Below the pieces are notes generated by a model. It saw only the letters and a list, made by a program, of their open reading frames with translations. It had not been told where the DNA came from and did not search any database. From NCBI GenBank assembly GCA_022578605.1, contig MU394106.1:128310-192309 (forward strand): a DNA stretch of 64,000 bases. The letters run 5' to 3'. Shown here piece by piece: positions 20,717 to 31,867 of this stretch. Each line of letters opens with the position of its first letter. Within the stretch, counting starts at the first letter, position 1. The stretch comes from Camillea tinctor (Eukaryota; Ascomycota; Sordariomycetes; Xylariales; Xylariaceae). A program made the translations under genes and the position numbers.

Positions 20717-20940
20717 CGCTAGTTCCCCGCAAAGCTCAGACCTCACTGCAGTTCAGCCCCAGTGCCCAGCCTCGACGGGATTGGGGATCTTTTCAGCCAA
20801 GCCAGCAGGTACGAAGTTACTTACCTAACCTACCTAACGTCCACTAAGATCGTAATCTTATCAGCTCCCGCTACCTTACCTACCTAGTAGATACCTACCT
20901 AGGTACCTACCTAGTAGTACGCAACATCAACCTCGAAAAC
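20690..20940. promoter_or_regulatory. Cyclin L promoter with dense TACCTA/TAGGTA repeats
   Basis: Between 20695 and 20925 the words TACCTA, CTACCT and TAGGTA recur many times, including the palindromic stretch CTACCTAGGTACCTACCTAG near 20895-20915. Smaller patches of the same motif appear at about 1370-1480, 8930-8990, 14445-14475, 42955-42985 and 54155-54205. Those sit mostly in upstream regions. The role is unknown. Confidence 0.5.
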
Positions 20941-20975
20941 CTCTCCCCAAGCAACCTTGGCCTACCTACACCACG

Positions 20976-22039
20976 ATGGCGCACATGACGAATCCCCTCG
21001 CCACGGTCGACCAATTGTACCGACGGACCTCCTTCAGCGCCCTACCCTCCGACCTCCAAGATGTCATATTCTTCACTACCCAGTGCCTGACCCAGGCCGC
21101 CGGCATCCTGCTGCGCATACCACAGTCCGTCACCGCACAAGCGAACGTGATCCTCGCCCGGTACTGGCTTGTTGAATCGCCTCTATCCCACGAGTTCAGC
21201 GTATGCATTTACCCGTACCTACGCCTACCTACCCAGTTACTGTCTACTTAGCCCATAAATTGGCTGTTACTAAACAACCAAACCCTCAGGACGTCTCCGC
21301 AGCCGTACTCTTCCTCGTCGCGAAGCTAAGCTCGCACCCGTGTCCTCCCCGCGACGTATGTAACGTGTACGCGTACCTCCTCTCACCGGGCTCCAACCTC
21401 TTCCCACGGAGCAACGACGCCAGCGGGCCACCGCCGCCCGCGCAACACGACCCCTCGTCCTACTACCTCAGCGAAGCCGCGTACGCAGCGTTCCACGGGC
21501 GCATCCTCGCGCTGGAGGGGCGCGTGCTGCACGCGCTCTCGTTCGACACGCACGTGGCGCTGCCGCACCCGCTGGCCATCACCTACCTGCAGGCGCTCGA
21601 CTTCCTCGAGCAGCCGCGCGCCGAGATGGCGCGGCGCGTGGTCGAGCACCTCAACGCGGCGTTGCTGTCGCCCCAGCTGCTGTACCTGACGCACCAGCCC
21701 CACGCGCTGGCCGTCGCCGCCATCTACAGCGCCGCACGCGACCGCGGCGCCAAGATGCCCGAGTGCGCCTGGTGGGAGGTCTTCGACGTCGACCGCGAGG
21801 AGCTCGGCTTCCTCGTCGTCGGCATGCGCAGCCTCGAGGGCCTGGTGCGCAAGCAGAGGGCGGACTTTGAAGAGCTGGCCAGGGGCACCATGATAACGAG
21901 GAAGTTTGTCGAGGCCGAGATGAAGATGAGGGGCCTGAGGTTTGGGAACGGAAGTGCTGCTGCAGATGCTGCCGAGATAGATGAGGAAACGGCTATGATG
22001 CTTAGTATGGACGAGAAGGCAGATACCATGGAGCAGTGA
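20976..22039 (+). CDS. Cyclin L-like cyclin (transcription/splicing CDK partner)
   Basis: Cyclin L proteins bind CDK11- or CDK12-type kinases and act in transcription and splicing rather than the cell cycle. Exons are 20976-21200 and 21290-22039 (324 aa), with an 89-bp intron containing TACTAAAC and a CTCAG acceptor. The first cyclin fold begins CLTQAAGILLRIPQSVTAQA, the family's diagnostic motif, continues ILARYWL then DVSAAVLFLVAKLSSHP and PRDVCNVYAYLL. A Pro/Ser-rich insert (about residues 110-135) separates it from ALEGRVLHALSFDTHVALPH and the second fold, HALAVAAIYSAARDRG. Exon 2 is much more GC-rich than the flanks. There is no C-terminal RS domain, unlike animal cyclin L, which is common in fungal forms. 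Cyclin K/T is the alternative, but the 'ILLRIPQ' motif favours L. Confidence 0.85.
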
Positions 22040-22880
22040 AGCTTTTACTACCACATACAAATACACCCTTGTCGAGTTTCTGTGTTCCTCTACTTCCTTG
22101 GATAATTTCGCCATCGGCATCTATATCAGATACTCATAACGATCGAAAAGATACTTTGAAAAATAATACGTCAAATTCGAAATGCGCATTGTCCCTGTTT
22201 TTATCAAGGGCAGCGTAACTAGCAAGCATACCTAGGTTAGGTACGTTTATAAATCCGCGAGTCTAATAGCCGTAGACAAGCACTCGATTAAAAACCACAC
22301 CCTATGTCACACCTTAAGCTGATAAAAATATAGAAATAAATTTAATATATGCGAAGTCACTTACAATCTTACTCACAGCTCCAACCCCAGCTGTTGCCGA
22401 TCATCGATCTAACTGTGCAGTTTAGAAAGGACTACACACAAGCCCCTTTAGAGGTACATAGACTGCCATTGATATATCCATGAACCTGCTAGGGTGATTC
22501 TCTAACTTCCAGCACAGAGGTCAGCCGAATAGGGGTACTTGACGATGGTCGTCAGATTGCCATAGCCATGACCAGTAGAAATTAAAGAGCCAAATACACT
22601 TAGTCTTAGCAGTGTACTATAGAGTAGGGTTGCTTGCTAGCTACCTATGGATGGTGATCTGGATCAACAAGGAGCTTAGCCATTCCCCTGAGATACCCGA
22701 GACATGATTAGATCTCGAAGCTCAACGCATTAGAGAGAGAGAGAAAAGAAAACGACGTTCAACCACCCCTAATATTGACTGATGGTCATTACCCAACCAA
22801 AGCAGCATCCGGCCGCACTCTCAAAGCTCCATCTAGCCTAGATTTTATCATTAACAATTTATACCCTAGGAGTTAGATTT
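22040..22880. other. Convergent intergenic region
   Basis: About 0.8 kb between the 3' ends of the cyclin gene and the minus-strand gene at 22881. It is AT-rich unique DNA with a short AG repeat near 22732-22745. No feature seen. Confidence 0.6.
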
Positions 22881-23975
22881 TTAGGCTTTAAACACACCTG
22901 TGGCATTCATAAGAACTTGGAGTCGATTGATGAATATAAGTCGGAAGTGATCACGGTGCTCCTGAAACGAATCGATTGCTCGGTCCAATATCTCCTTTTC
23001 CTTCCTCTCGCGCTCGAATCTTTGGGCCACACTATACAAACCAGGTAGGATTCGCTCTCCGTCTCCGAAGCTCTGGTTAAGTTTCTTCAGTTCTTCAATT
23101 GCTTGTCCATGGGCATGGTTTTCCTTGCATTTAAGGCCGAGCAATACCCATTTAATATCGCTATTGGCTTCATCAAGAAGGGCCCTGCGTTCCTCGTCCT
23201 TCAAAGCCTGGCATACTAGGGCGCAGCGATAGGTAATACCAACTACATCTTTCACCTGCAGGTTTGGGCCTTGGCGATGGTACTTGTAGCATTCGTGGAA
23301 TAGTTCAGCGACGCCAGATACGGAGCATCCGTAACTTGTAGCTTCCTCCGGCACGTTGTAAGTGTGACTGAAGTCGACTAGATGTGTGCCTAGCCTAGAA
23401 GCACTGATCATGTCCGACCAGATTATGTTGGGACACCATCTATTCAACCACTCGAAGGTCGCTTCGTTAGTAATATGAAGAACGACTCGTACCGCTAACT
23501 CCAGGTCCTTCTCAGCGAGACCCTGGAGCTGCTTGTCAGGGTAGTCCCGATACAGGTCCTCGAGTGATCTCTCTTCAGGGGGGTTTGCAGTTGTAGCAGG
23601 GTGCTGGTGAAGGGGTTCGTCAAATCCATGTCTTGGGGGACTAGGCTCGCCGAAAGCATCACCGGCAGTACGGAGTGGCAGTGATAGGGTATTCGCTCTA
23701 AATTCACCCAGAGTACTAGCACCTTGCATACCATCACCGTGTTGGTTTGTACCTGATGCAGCTAAACTGGCAAATCCAGACATACTGGTAGAAGCAGCAT
23801 ATTGGCCCCATTCTGCCTCAGTATTCGCAAATGCAGGTTCAGATAGATTTGGCTGTCCAGATATAGGTACAATTTATAGGTTAGCAATCAAATTTGAGTG
23901 TATACATTGATATACAGAGCATGACTGGGCTCAACGCACCTGCTCTGCCGCATCAGCTTCCCAAGGTCTCGCCAT
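22881..23975 (-). CDS. Unrecognised protein, probably cytosolic or nuclear
   Basis: Two exons, 23975-23940 and 23852-22881, with an 87-bp intron (GTGCGT, branch TTGCTAAC, acceptor GGACAG); 335 aa. The start MARPWEADAAEQ joins in frame to PNLSEPAFANTEAEW. The first ~90 residues are disordered. From about residue 100 the sequence is folded and mostly helical: LEDLYRDYPDKQLQGL, ELAVRVVLHITNEATFEWLN, GVAELFHECYKYHRQGPNLQ, GITYRCALVCQALKDEER, ending in a charged helix (QRFERERKEKEILDRAIDSF). There is no signal peptide, membrane segment or catalytic motif that I recognise. An alternative is a start at the internal Met at 23783, giving 300 aa, but the spliced form is better supported. Expression could be confirmed from the intron. 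Confidence 0.75.
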
Positions 23976-24821
23976 CTTCTCAGTGGTCTATGGTCTTTGA
24001 AGACCAGACAAAGATTTAACGAGTAGAGTAGCTCTATTGATTCCAGCGTGAAGGAGCCTTTGTATAGTCGTGTGTTGTAAGGTGCTTCTCCTCATGCAGA
24101 GAAACAGTTGACAGGAAAAGTTGGTATGGTTTGTGTTCTTCTGGGTTTATTTAAATATGGAAGTTTTGATGATGAGAGTTGTTTGGGTTTGGGGTACAGG
24201 TAAAAAGATTTAGTTATTTGTAGGTAAGTAGGCTCCGTCAGAAATACGATTGTACCCTTTTGAATGTTTTTCTAATATTGCTCTTCCCTGTCGACTTCGT
24301 GATTTCACGATTCCACGGTTTCACGGTGAATACTTCGAGCTAAGCTTGTACCTCTCTGTGAATATCCTAAAAGGATAGTCATGTTTTATACCCGCATGTA
24401 CCTACTTGTGTACTTAATACCAGGTACATGTTGTGATCCACGATACATTTAAACCACATACTCCTTTTGGGCAGGTACTGGAACTGTACCTAGGAAAGTA
24501 TTACTTTTGATATTTTATACCCCTTTATGAGGACCCTAATGGAAATCGTTCGTAGAAAATATCATCTTCGTGGCCCAGAGAATCCCAAAGCCTTAGAATC
24601 GTATATATACACATATTGAATCATCATTGACTCCAGACCCATTCCAAAGTTACCCTTTCCTTCGACTGGATTCCCATCCTAATGCGCCATAGCTGTGCCA
24701 ATGCTAATAAGGTCTGCTGTGATATCGTCATGGATACCATCATGTGTCAAAATGCCCGTAAAATGTATCTCCGTATAATACACCTAAATATAGTATAAAC
24801 CACCCTCTTCTGTTAGTTCCT
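23976..24821. other. Intergenic region between two minus-strand genes
   Basis: About 0.85 kb holding the promoter of the gene starting at 23975 and the 3' flank of the phosphate transporter. A short repeated patch 'TTTCACGATTCCACGGTTTC' is visible near 24300-24325. No gene seen. Confidence 0.55.
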
Positions 24822-27040
24822 TCATCTCAGTAAGCTCCCAACATCTTGTAGTCGTATATTTTCCATAGCTAGTGGATTCCCCAGTCGATCTACGCGGCCC
24901 CAACCCGCGCCCCATCCCGGAAGAACACCAGCTTCTGCCACCATCGTGTCGGCCGTGCTCGCGAAGCCTGCTGTCGAGCTCGCGCTGTTGGCATATCCGT
25001 TGGTCTCCTGGCTCAGTGTCCTTCCATCGCGTTTCCAGCGCCCAAAGCCTTTCTTATTCTTTTTCGACCGTGCGTTCTGCGCCGCCAGCTCAGGGCTCGT
25101 CATAATTCCGGCACCAGGTCCGAAGCTGCCCGGGTGAGCGCGAGGGTAGAAGAATCCGGCTGGCTGGCCGCCGCCGAACGGGTTCCACCAAGCTCTGGGC
25201 TTTTCGATGATGCTACCGTTGCGTCCCGAGTTATACGACGTTGGCGGCTCGCCCGCTAGCTCCTCAAGTGTGAATCCCTTCGTCTCAGGGATAAGCAGCG
25301 AGACGAATGTTCCACATAGCATAAATAATGCGAATATCTGCATTAATCGGTCGAGCCATGGTGAGCAGCTGCTGCCAGTGCAACCTTCAGGGGCGTCCTT
25401 TGTCAATAGGGGGAGAGAAGCGATCTGGGCGACAATAGCGCCGACCTTGCCCATAGCAGCTGAAAGGCCATGTCCCGACGATCGATAACGTGTTGGAAAG
25501 CACTCTCCAGGAACGATAAAGGTAGTCGTATTTGGACCAACGTTAAAGAAATAGTTCGCTATGACGTAGAGAGCGAGCAATGAACCCTGGCTCAGATTCT
25601 TATAGCAGAAACCTAGTACAGAGAATGTGATGGTTAGGATGATAAAGCCTATAATCTGTAACGGTTTCCTTCCAATGGTGTCAATCAAGAAGATAGCTGT
25701 CCAATATCCTGGCAGAGAACCTGCTACCACCAGTATGATGGTCCCGACGGCGCCATTATATAATATATGATAGAGTGTATCACCGTTGGCATAGCCGATG
25801 GCTTGTAGCACGATTTGGTTATTTAAACCCAATCCATAGAATGCTAGGTCCTATACTCAGTCAACGTTAGATACCACGGTCTAGTTGGTAGCAGGTCACA
25901 CTCACAAGAAAGAACCAGGACATTGTTGTCCCGATTAGGACCTTGGCATTCTTCCATTGGGCGAAGTACGAGTATAGGTCTGCCCACGAAGCAGAGGGTA
26001 TATTGAGTGCTGGCGAGGCGAGCTTTTTCATCCGGGCCTGCTTAATCTCATCAACTTCTCCTTCTGATCGGCTTGCCACATAAGCCTTGATATCTGCAGC
26101 AGCCTTCTCAACGTCTTTGGCCACTTCAAAGGTATATCTTGGGGTCTCGGGTATCGTAATTCGATAATAAAGGGCGAAGCAAGCCGGCACAGCACCAACA
26201 CCGATGATAATTCGCCAACATCGGTCTGCGGCAGTTTGGCACACTAAATTGCATTGATCCACATTCGGGGCACTTCCGAATGCGTCTTGAAAAGACGCCG
26301 TAACTACCAACGCCACCACCGCAGCTGTAAGCTGGCCGATACCCTGCATAGAAAATACGGCTGCCATCATGGCTCCTCTCCATCTTGTTGGAGCGAACTC
26401 GGAAGTAATCACAGCACTTAATGGATAGTCACCTCCTATTCCGATACTAGATAAATGATTAGCTTGATATCGATGTTCGAAGGCTGGGCCACAAAACCTA
26501 CCCCATCATCACTCTCCAAAACGTCAACAGGCCCGTAACACTAACAGCTTGACTACCCGCGACAAGACAGCATGCCAAAGTTGAAAATACAATGATACCC
26601 AGCTCGACCCCATACATCTTCCGGCGCCCAAACCGGTCGGCCATCCATCCAAAGACAACCTGACCAATGACAATACCCGCGCTCGTCGATGCTTTCAGGG
26701 TTTGACTGACAGGCGCGGGTAAAATGCCATGGTTTCCTCCATATCCGTTTTTAGTCTCACTAGGGGGCCCGTGCCAGAACACCACGCCCAGCAAGGTAGT
26801 GACGAGGTTGATGGCGAAGATGTCGTATGAGTCCAAGAAGAACCCTATACCGGCTACAATAACAGCCCTCACATGGTACATGCCAAAAGGAATCTTGTCA
26901 ATTTCGGATAGTGCGAGGCGCCGTCTTAGATTCGGATCTTGAATATGGCTAAAATCGTTGAAGAAATTGTGAAATGCCCGGTTACCTCCATACGTACGCT
27001 CGTACGAGACCGGAGTCATCGGGTCCGGTAACATCTCCAT
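24822..27040 (-). CDS. PHO84: Pho84-like inorganic phosphate:H+ symporter (major facilitator superfamily)
   Basis: A plasma-membrane phosphate importer of the PHS family. Exons are 27040-26502, 26446-25906 and 25850-24822 (702 aa); both introns are 55 bp. About twelve membrane segments can be read, in two halves split by a charged loop (ASRSEGEVDEIKQARMKKL). Motifs: IPFGMYHVRAVIVAGIGFFL at the first segment, GWMADRFGRRKMYG (MFS loop 2-3), GIGIGGDYPLSAVITSEF in segment 4, PETPRYTFEVAKD before the loop, and the second-half DTIGRKPLQI and FIVPGECFPTRYRSSGHG. These match phosphate permeases, not sugar transporters. The C-terminal tail (~110 residues, Gly/Ala/Ser-rich, from PRAWWNPFGGG onward) is longer than in yeast Pho84 (about 587 aa overall). 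Phosphate-starvation control is expected; one CACGTG lies about 840 bp upstream. Confidence 0.93.
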
Positions 27041-29042
27041 CTTAGAGGCCCAGATAGCTTTGGTTCTTATAAGCGTTATCGACGACGCAATGTGGGAAGA
27101 GCATAAAAGGGATCCGGCCGTATGAACTCGAGTGACGGTACCGAAGCCGTAGTGAGAACGCCTAAGGAGATATCATGACGTTGAGTGAAAGTATGTTCTA
27201 TCATATACGACCGCTGCCAGGTACGTTTCGAGGACTGGCGAGAGCCTCTACTGAGGCCACAGTTATAACGAAGAGACAATGGTGAAACGGAAGAAAGAAA
27301 GGAAAACAGGGTGGGTTCTAGAGAAGAATAGTTTCTCGGAGCTGAAGGCAGAGCCTCGCATTATTTGGGAAGACTAGAACTCAATCTGACGTACACCCCT
27401 GTAGCATCGAAAGTCGCAGATGTGACTGTTATGTCTTCACTGATCCAATAAAATATGAATGATGGCTCATGTGTCTGCAAGGTAGCGAGCCCAGGTTTGG
27501 CCAGTGATACAGGGCCGATGAGTAGGGCTTTGCTCAACCTACTAGGAACCAGCTGGGCGAATATTAAACAGGAAGGTATAAAAGGAGGTGAGAACTTGAA
27601 AAAAGAAAGTCAGGCACAGAGTCCATTTTAGGGTCCCATTACCACTTGCGTGACACTTTAGGTCAAGTGTTTACCTAATATATATAAATTGACCAACCTG
27701 AATACTAGACCGATTGCTCTATAGGCCGCAACGAGAACCAAAATGGTGCAATAGTGACTCGGCCGAGTTTCCGTAAGCGGCAGCGCGAGGAACCGTTTAG
27801 CAACCGGGCTAACAAGTATCCAGGCTTTCAAGGCGTAAGAGTCCGTGGGATACTACGGGGAGAAAACACCTCGCTAGGGAAGCACGTGGTTATACGGCTA
27901 CGTGGAAAGGGTTCGAGGAATACAAGGCATCGAAGATTTCGGTACGAGTATTACACAGAAGCCAAGTGTAGCGTCTGTTGCATCGTATGATATAAGGAAA
28001 GCAAAATAGGCCAGGCCGTACTCTAATAAGCGAAGAGGCGAATGCTTTCCCCTTGTAAAAAGAACATGACAACTGCTAAGATTCCTCTTTCTTTCTAGAT
28101 AGTCGTGGTCGATCAGTCTGGAAGAAGACTTGGCAATGATGAGAATATAAAGAAAACCCACAACTAAAAGTTCGAAGAAAGTCCGAATTTGTCATGTGCC
28201 CTTATAAGTGAGTTAGATATACTTGCCTGGGCAATATGTAGCTCATGATATACATATGTAGTTGGTAGCGCACATATATACGATATATTTGTCGGGACCA
28301 GTCGTATTAACGAAAGTACTTAAATGCTGTTGGCTCTTAAACCCAGAGTTAAATTCGGGGCGAGTTCCCAAGGAAAGAGAGAGAGGCACACAAGGGCTTT
28401 CGTCAAGTGAGGGAGGCTGAGAGGTTCCAAGAGGCCAAGCTAGGTTAAGTAGTCTGATTTTCAAGTAACCCCTTGCAACCCTATTCAGCCAATCAGAAAT
28501 TCATAATCGACAACGTGTTGGAAGCATTTGTTAATCGACGTTCGAATGCATAGCAGCGTGCATATTTGTGCTTCGATCTGCGTGCAGAAGACGGAAACCG
28601 ATCCCATTTCAAGCATCGGTGGAAGTTTGGACTACATGGCCAAAGTTCATGCGAATTCTTCCAGAACTGTGGCATGTGCCAATCCGTGCTTCTGGGATAA
28701 ACTAGCCAAGATAATGCTCTCTAGAAGCTCTCGTTCCTGCATAACAGTCGTTATTAACTGCGCTTGCGCATATCTACTAGACTGTTTGAAATCGATTGAT
28801 ACATGTAGATCGACCACGATGTTAGCACTGAGCCATCAGAGTCCTGCATAGCCCGATCGAGGTAAGTGTTGACACTATAACATCAGTCACGAGCAAGAGA
28901 ACACCATTGACGTTTATAGGTAGATATTACTGTTACTACCTGAATCCGTCTTGCGCAATCCACATCCTGAGTATGGACGACATTTGCCCTCCCAGAGTAG
29001 GATTTTGCCTATGTAGGTACTGATAGAATACTGGTTAGGTAT
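27041..29042. other. Upstream region of the phosphate transporter
   Basis: About 2.0 kb. Proximal 27041-27700 is unique with several TATAAA/TATATA-like words (about 27575, 27680). A GC-rich island at about 27740-27970 is open on the plus strand for 78 codons (GTG start only, Arg-rich, unrecognised). The rest is AT-rich and non-coding as far as I can see. The 3' end of met2 lies at the right edge. Confidence 0.45.
27883..27888. promoter_or_regulatory. CACGTG E-box, candidate phosphate-response site
   Basis: CACGTG is the core site bound by Pho4 in yeast and NUC-1 in Neurospora, which activate phosphate permease genes. This copy is about 840 bp upstream of the transporter start, inside a GC-rich island, and is the only one I noticed there. 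A single six-base match at this distance is weak evidence. Confidence 0.3.
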
Positions 29043-30718
29043 TTACCAAGCTGTGATATCCTCAACTTCTGCCTCTCCAAAGGTACTTGACTTTGTTAGC
29101 TGGCCAACCGTTGCGGCTTCCACGAGGTCTCCTTCCTTGGTCATAATATCTGGTAGGATTTCCTTTAAGAATTCTAGGATATATCGGTTTACCTGTTCGA
29201 ATTGCAGCAAGAAAGCATCATGACCTTCTTGACTGTCGATTTTCTCTAGTCTTGCATTTTGTATATGCTCCGCTAGCTCCTGCTGTTCTGCAAATGTGAA
29301 GAGCCCGTCGCTTTCAATCCCCAAGACTAAAGTGGGCTGCTCAATCTGGGCCAGAGCTTCGGGGATACTCTTAGCGCGGTATCGCGATACATCATGAGTA
29401 TCCAGCTTTCTGGTGATGGCAATATAGCAATTACCGTCAAATCGTTTTACAAATTTCTCCCCTTGGTAACGAAGATACGATTGGGCTGAGAAATAAGTCG
29501 TAGTTGGCATGTTGTCACCTCCAGTTAAACTTTCGGTTTTAGGTCCCGAAAATTGAGGGTCAAGTGAAGTGTTGGCTGCATCACCCGCCCCAGCCGCAGC
29601 GTTGTCGGATGGTGATCTGTCTGTATAGCTATTGTTTCTTGATACCCGGGTTGTTTTGTGTCCGTCATTGTGGATATGGAAATGGGCCTCGGAAGGAGTG
29701 CTGGGCCGGGGTTTTTCGCGGATGGTCTGACGCCTGGCTGGGTCCGGAATGTTGCGGCCAAACCGAGCCTCAAAAGAGTTACGGCTGCGGTACGTAAGAA
29801 GCGCCGACATGCGGGCAGCTCCAAGTCCAGTCGAGGGCGGGTCAGAGAATGAATAATAACCATCGTCATATTTCGGGTCAGCGTAGATGCTCTGTCGTTG
29901 GGCTTCGCCCCAGCTGATCCCCCACGCACTGTGTTGACTAGATGTTGCGATTGGGACAATGCTTCGAACATAGTCCTTACCGAAATAAGCCCACTCAAGA
30001 ACCAGCATGCCTCCCATAGAGCCTCCAACAACGACAGCCACCTGACGAACCCCTAAATCGTCCAAGATCAACTTGTGCAGGCTATCGTATGTTAGCACAG
30101 GTAGCATGATACATGATAGGAATGGGATGTATCGTACTTAACGTCATCCCTTATAGTAGTCAGGGGAAATTCAGGGCCATATCTTTCGTTTTTCACATCT
30201 CCATCCTTGGCAGTAACCGGGCTTGCCGTACCGTAAGGGCTACCGAGACTATTCATACAAACAATGAAAAACCTCGATGTATCGAAGGCCCGGCCAGGGC
30301 CGCCTATAAGAGGCCCCCACCAGTCGCTCACATCGGCGGACCCGGTAAGAGCATGGCATATAACCATGGCGTTGTCTGCATTTGCAGACAGTTTGCCTCG
30401 TGTAGTATATGCCACGGGTACATTGTACAGTGTGACACCAGACTCGAGGGTGAAGCTCGGGACAACAGCAATTTCCTGATGCGGAATCAAAGCTGCAAAG
30501 GGATTCTCAGGTTGCTCCCGGATTCTTTCTTGGAAGTATTCAGTCACTAGTCATCTCCTAGAGCTTATTCAACAACAACAGCAATTGAAATATATATATA
30601 TATACATATTATACATATAGATGGGTGAAGGAAGGGGGAAGAAGAGAATAAGTAGATGGGAGAAATAAAACTGACCATATCGCGGCGAGTGTTTGCCGAC
30701 ATCGTTTTCGACAGTCAT
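29043..30718 (-). CDS. met2: Homoserine O-acetyltransferase (methionine biosynthesis)
   Basis: Transfers acetyl from acetyl-CoA to L-homoserine, the first committed step from homoserine to methionine. Three exons: 30718-30676, 30546-30138 and 30081-29043 (496 aa). The first exon supplies only MTVENDVGKHSPRY; the ATG at 30718 is needed because the next exon has no in-frame ATG at its start. The alpha/beta-hydrolase fold shows VAYTTRGKLSANADNAMVIC, HALTGSADVSDWW, the nucleophile elbow GGSMGG (Ser172), the acid in IESDGLF (about Asp409) and the histidine in SQEGHDAFLL (about His438). A disordered insert of roughly 80 residues (Ser/Asn/Ala-rich) lies between ARFGRNIPDP and TYFSAQSYLRYQGEKF, as usual for fungal enzymes. 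The 129-bp first intron contains a TATATA microsatellite (about 30590-30605). The gene is divergent from tho2. Confidence 0.94.
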
Positions 30719-31867
30719 TTTTGTCGCAATACTCCCGGAAGCCTCTTAAAATATGGTAAAGTATAGTAAATAGCAATTTTTAAAAAAGAAAAATAGTAAG
30801 ACGTAGTATCAATGGATGATTATGATGGGTAATGGGGGTTACATGTGAGGGTTTAAAAGTTAAAAGATTATAGTGTTTTTCTTATTTTCCTTTTCTTTTA
30901 TTCGCTGTTAAAACCAGTCACCTCGATGGCAAATGCACGTCATCCTTGTGCTTGATAGAGGTCTGACTCTTCTCTCCATCCTCCCGGTACGTAGCTACCA
31001 ATCACATTATGCTTACATAAGGACCAGGTCCGACCAACGGCCGGCTATTCTCCGGTCCCACTTAGGTCTGCTTGTCTGCCAAGTCTACTTTGCAAAGACA
31101 GCACAATACATGGGCAGACCGCTTATTGAATGATGAACATAAAGTCTTGTACACGCCACAGGAAGTACCTGCAGCCTTGCCTAATCCATACCTAGCAAGC
31201 CTAGATAAAAAAGCCAGAGTGAGGCTGCATGATCCTTCTAAAACTAGGTATACCTTAGTACTGGACTTACCTAACCTTACGTACAGCAACTGCGCGACAG
31301 CCTTCTCGACAATTGAACGCGCGACCATCCACACTCTCTCTCTTCCCAAAACTTCTCTTGCTAGGCAAACGTCTCCTCCAGCACCTGACATAGCTGCAGC
31401 AACAAGTTCCCAGTGCCCTTGTTTTCTCCCGTAGTCTACCATCGTATTTGATGCATGGTTGATTATTCGTGGAGAAGATGGTTGCTGGCAAAATTTGAAC
31501 TCCAATATTTCCGACTTCCGACTTTCTTTGTTCCATCCGCGATTTTCTTTTCCTTGTATCACTAGTTGAGGCCCATCGTTGGCTTCATTTCAACCCATTC
31601 GATATTACCAACAACCAACAACTCAATCCCCCAACTATCTCAGTTATTTTTTTTTTTTAATTCTCTCCACCGTATCTCTGTACCTCCTCTCTTGGAAGTT
31701 GTCGTTTGATCTCAAGTAGGCTCTCCCTCGATCGTCAAGTTTCGGCTTTTTCCAACTTCATTCACGATCATTCTGCATCAGCAATTTTCCACCCCCCAAC
31801 ACCCCCCCAGTCGCCTAACACATTTCGATGACCAACCTCCACAGACACTCCTTCCGATCCATCTGAG
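30719..31867. promoter_or_regulatory. Divergent met2/tho2 promoter region
   Basis: A 1.15-kb shared upstream region. The tho2-proximal 250 bp is pyrimidine-rich (T-run near 31648-31660, then CT- and CA-rich), typical of a fungal leader. The met2-proximal 200 bp is A/T-rich. Frames at 31072-31434 (+, TTG start) and 31562-31062 (-, GTG start) overlap each other on opposite strands and have no recognisable protein content. I could not identify a clear sulphur-regulator (CYS3-type) palindrome. Confidence 0.55.

Noticed and set aside
21383..22120. 245-codon minus-strand frame opposite the cyclin gene
   Set aside because: High-GC antisense shadow; the plus strand carries cyclin motifs and a proper intron.
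31062..31562. Overlapping frames on both strands in the met2/tho2 promoter
   Set aside because: Both depend on non-ATG starts, have no recognisable content and lie in a shared promoter.
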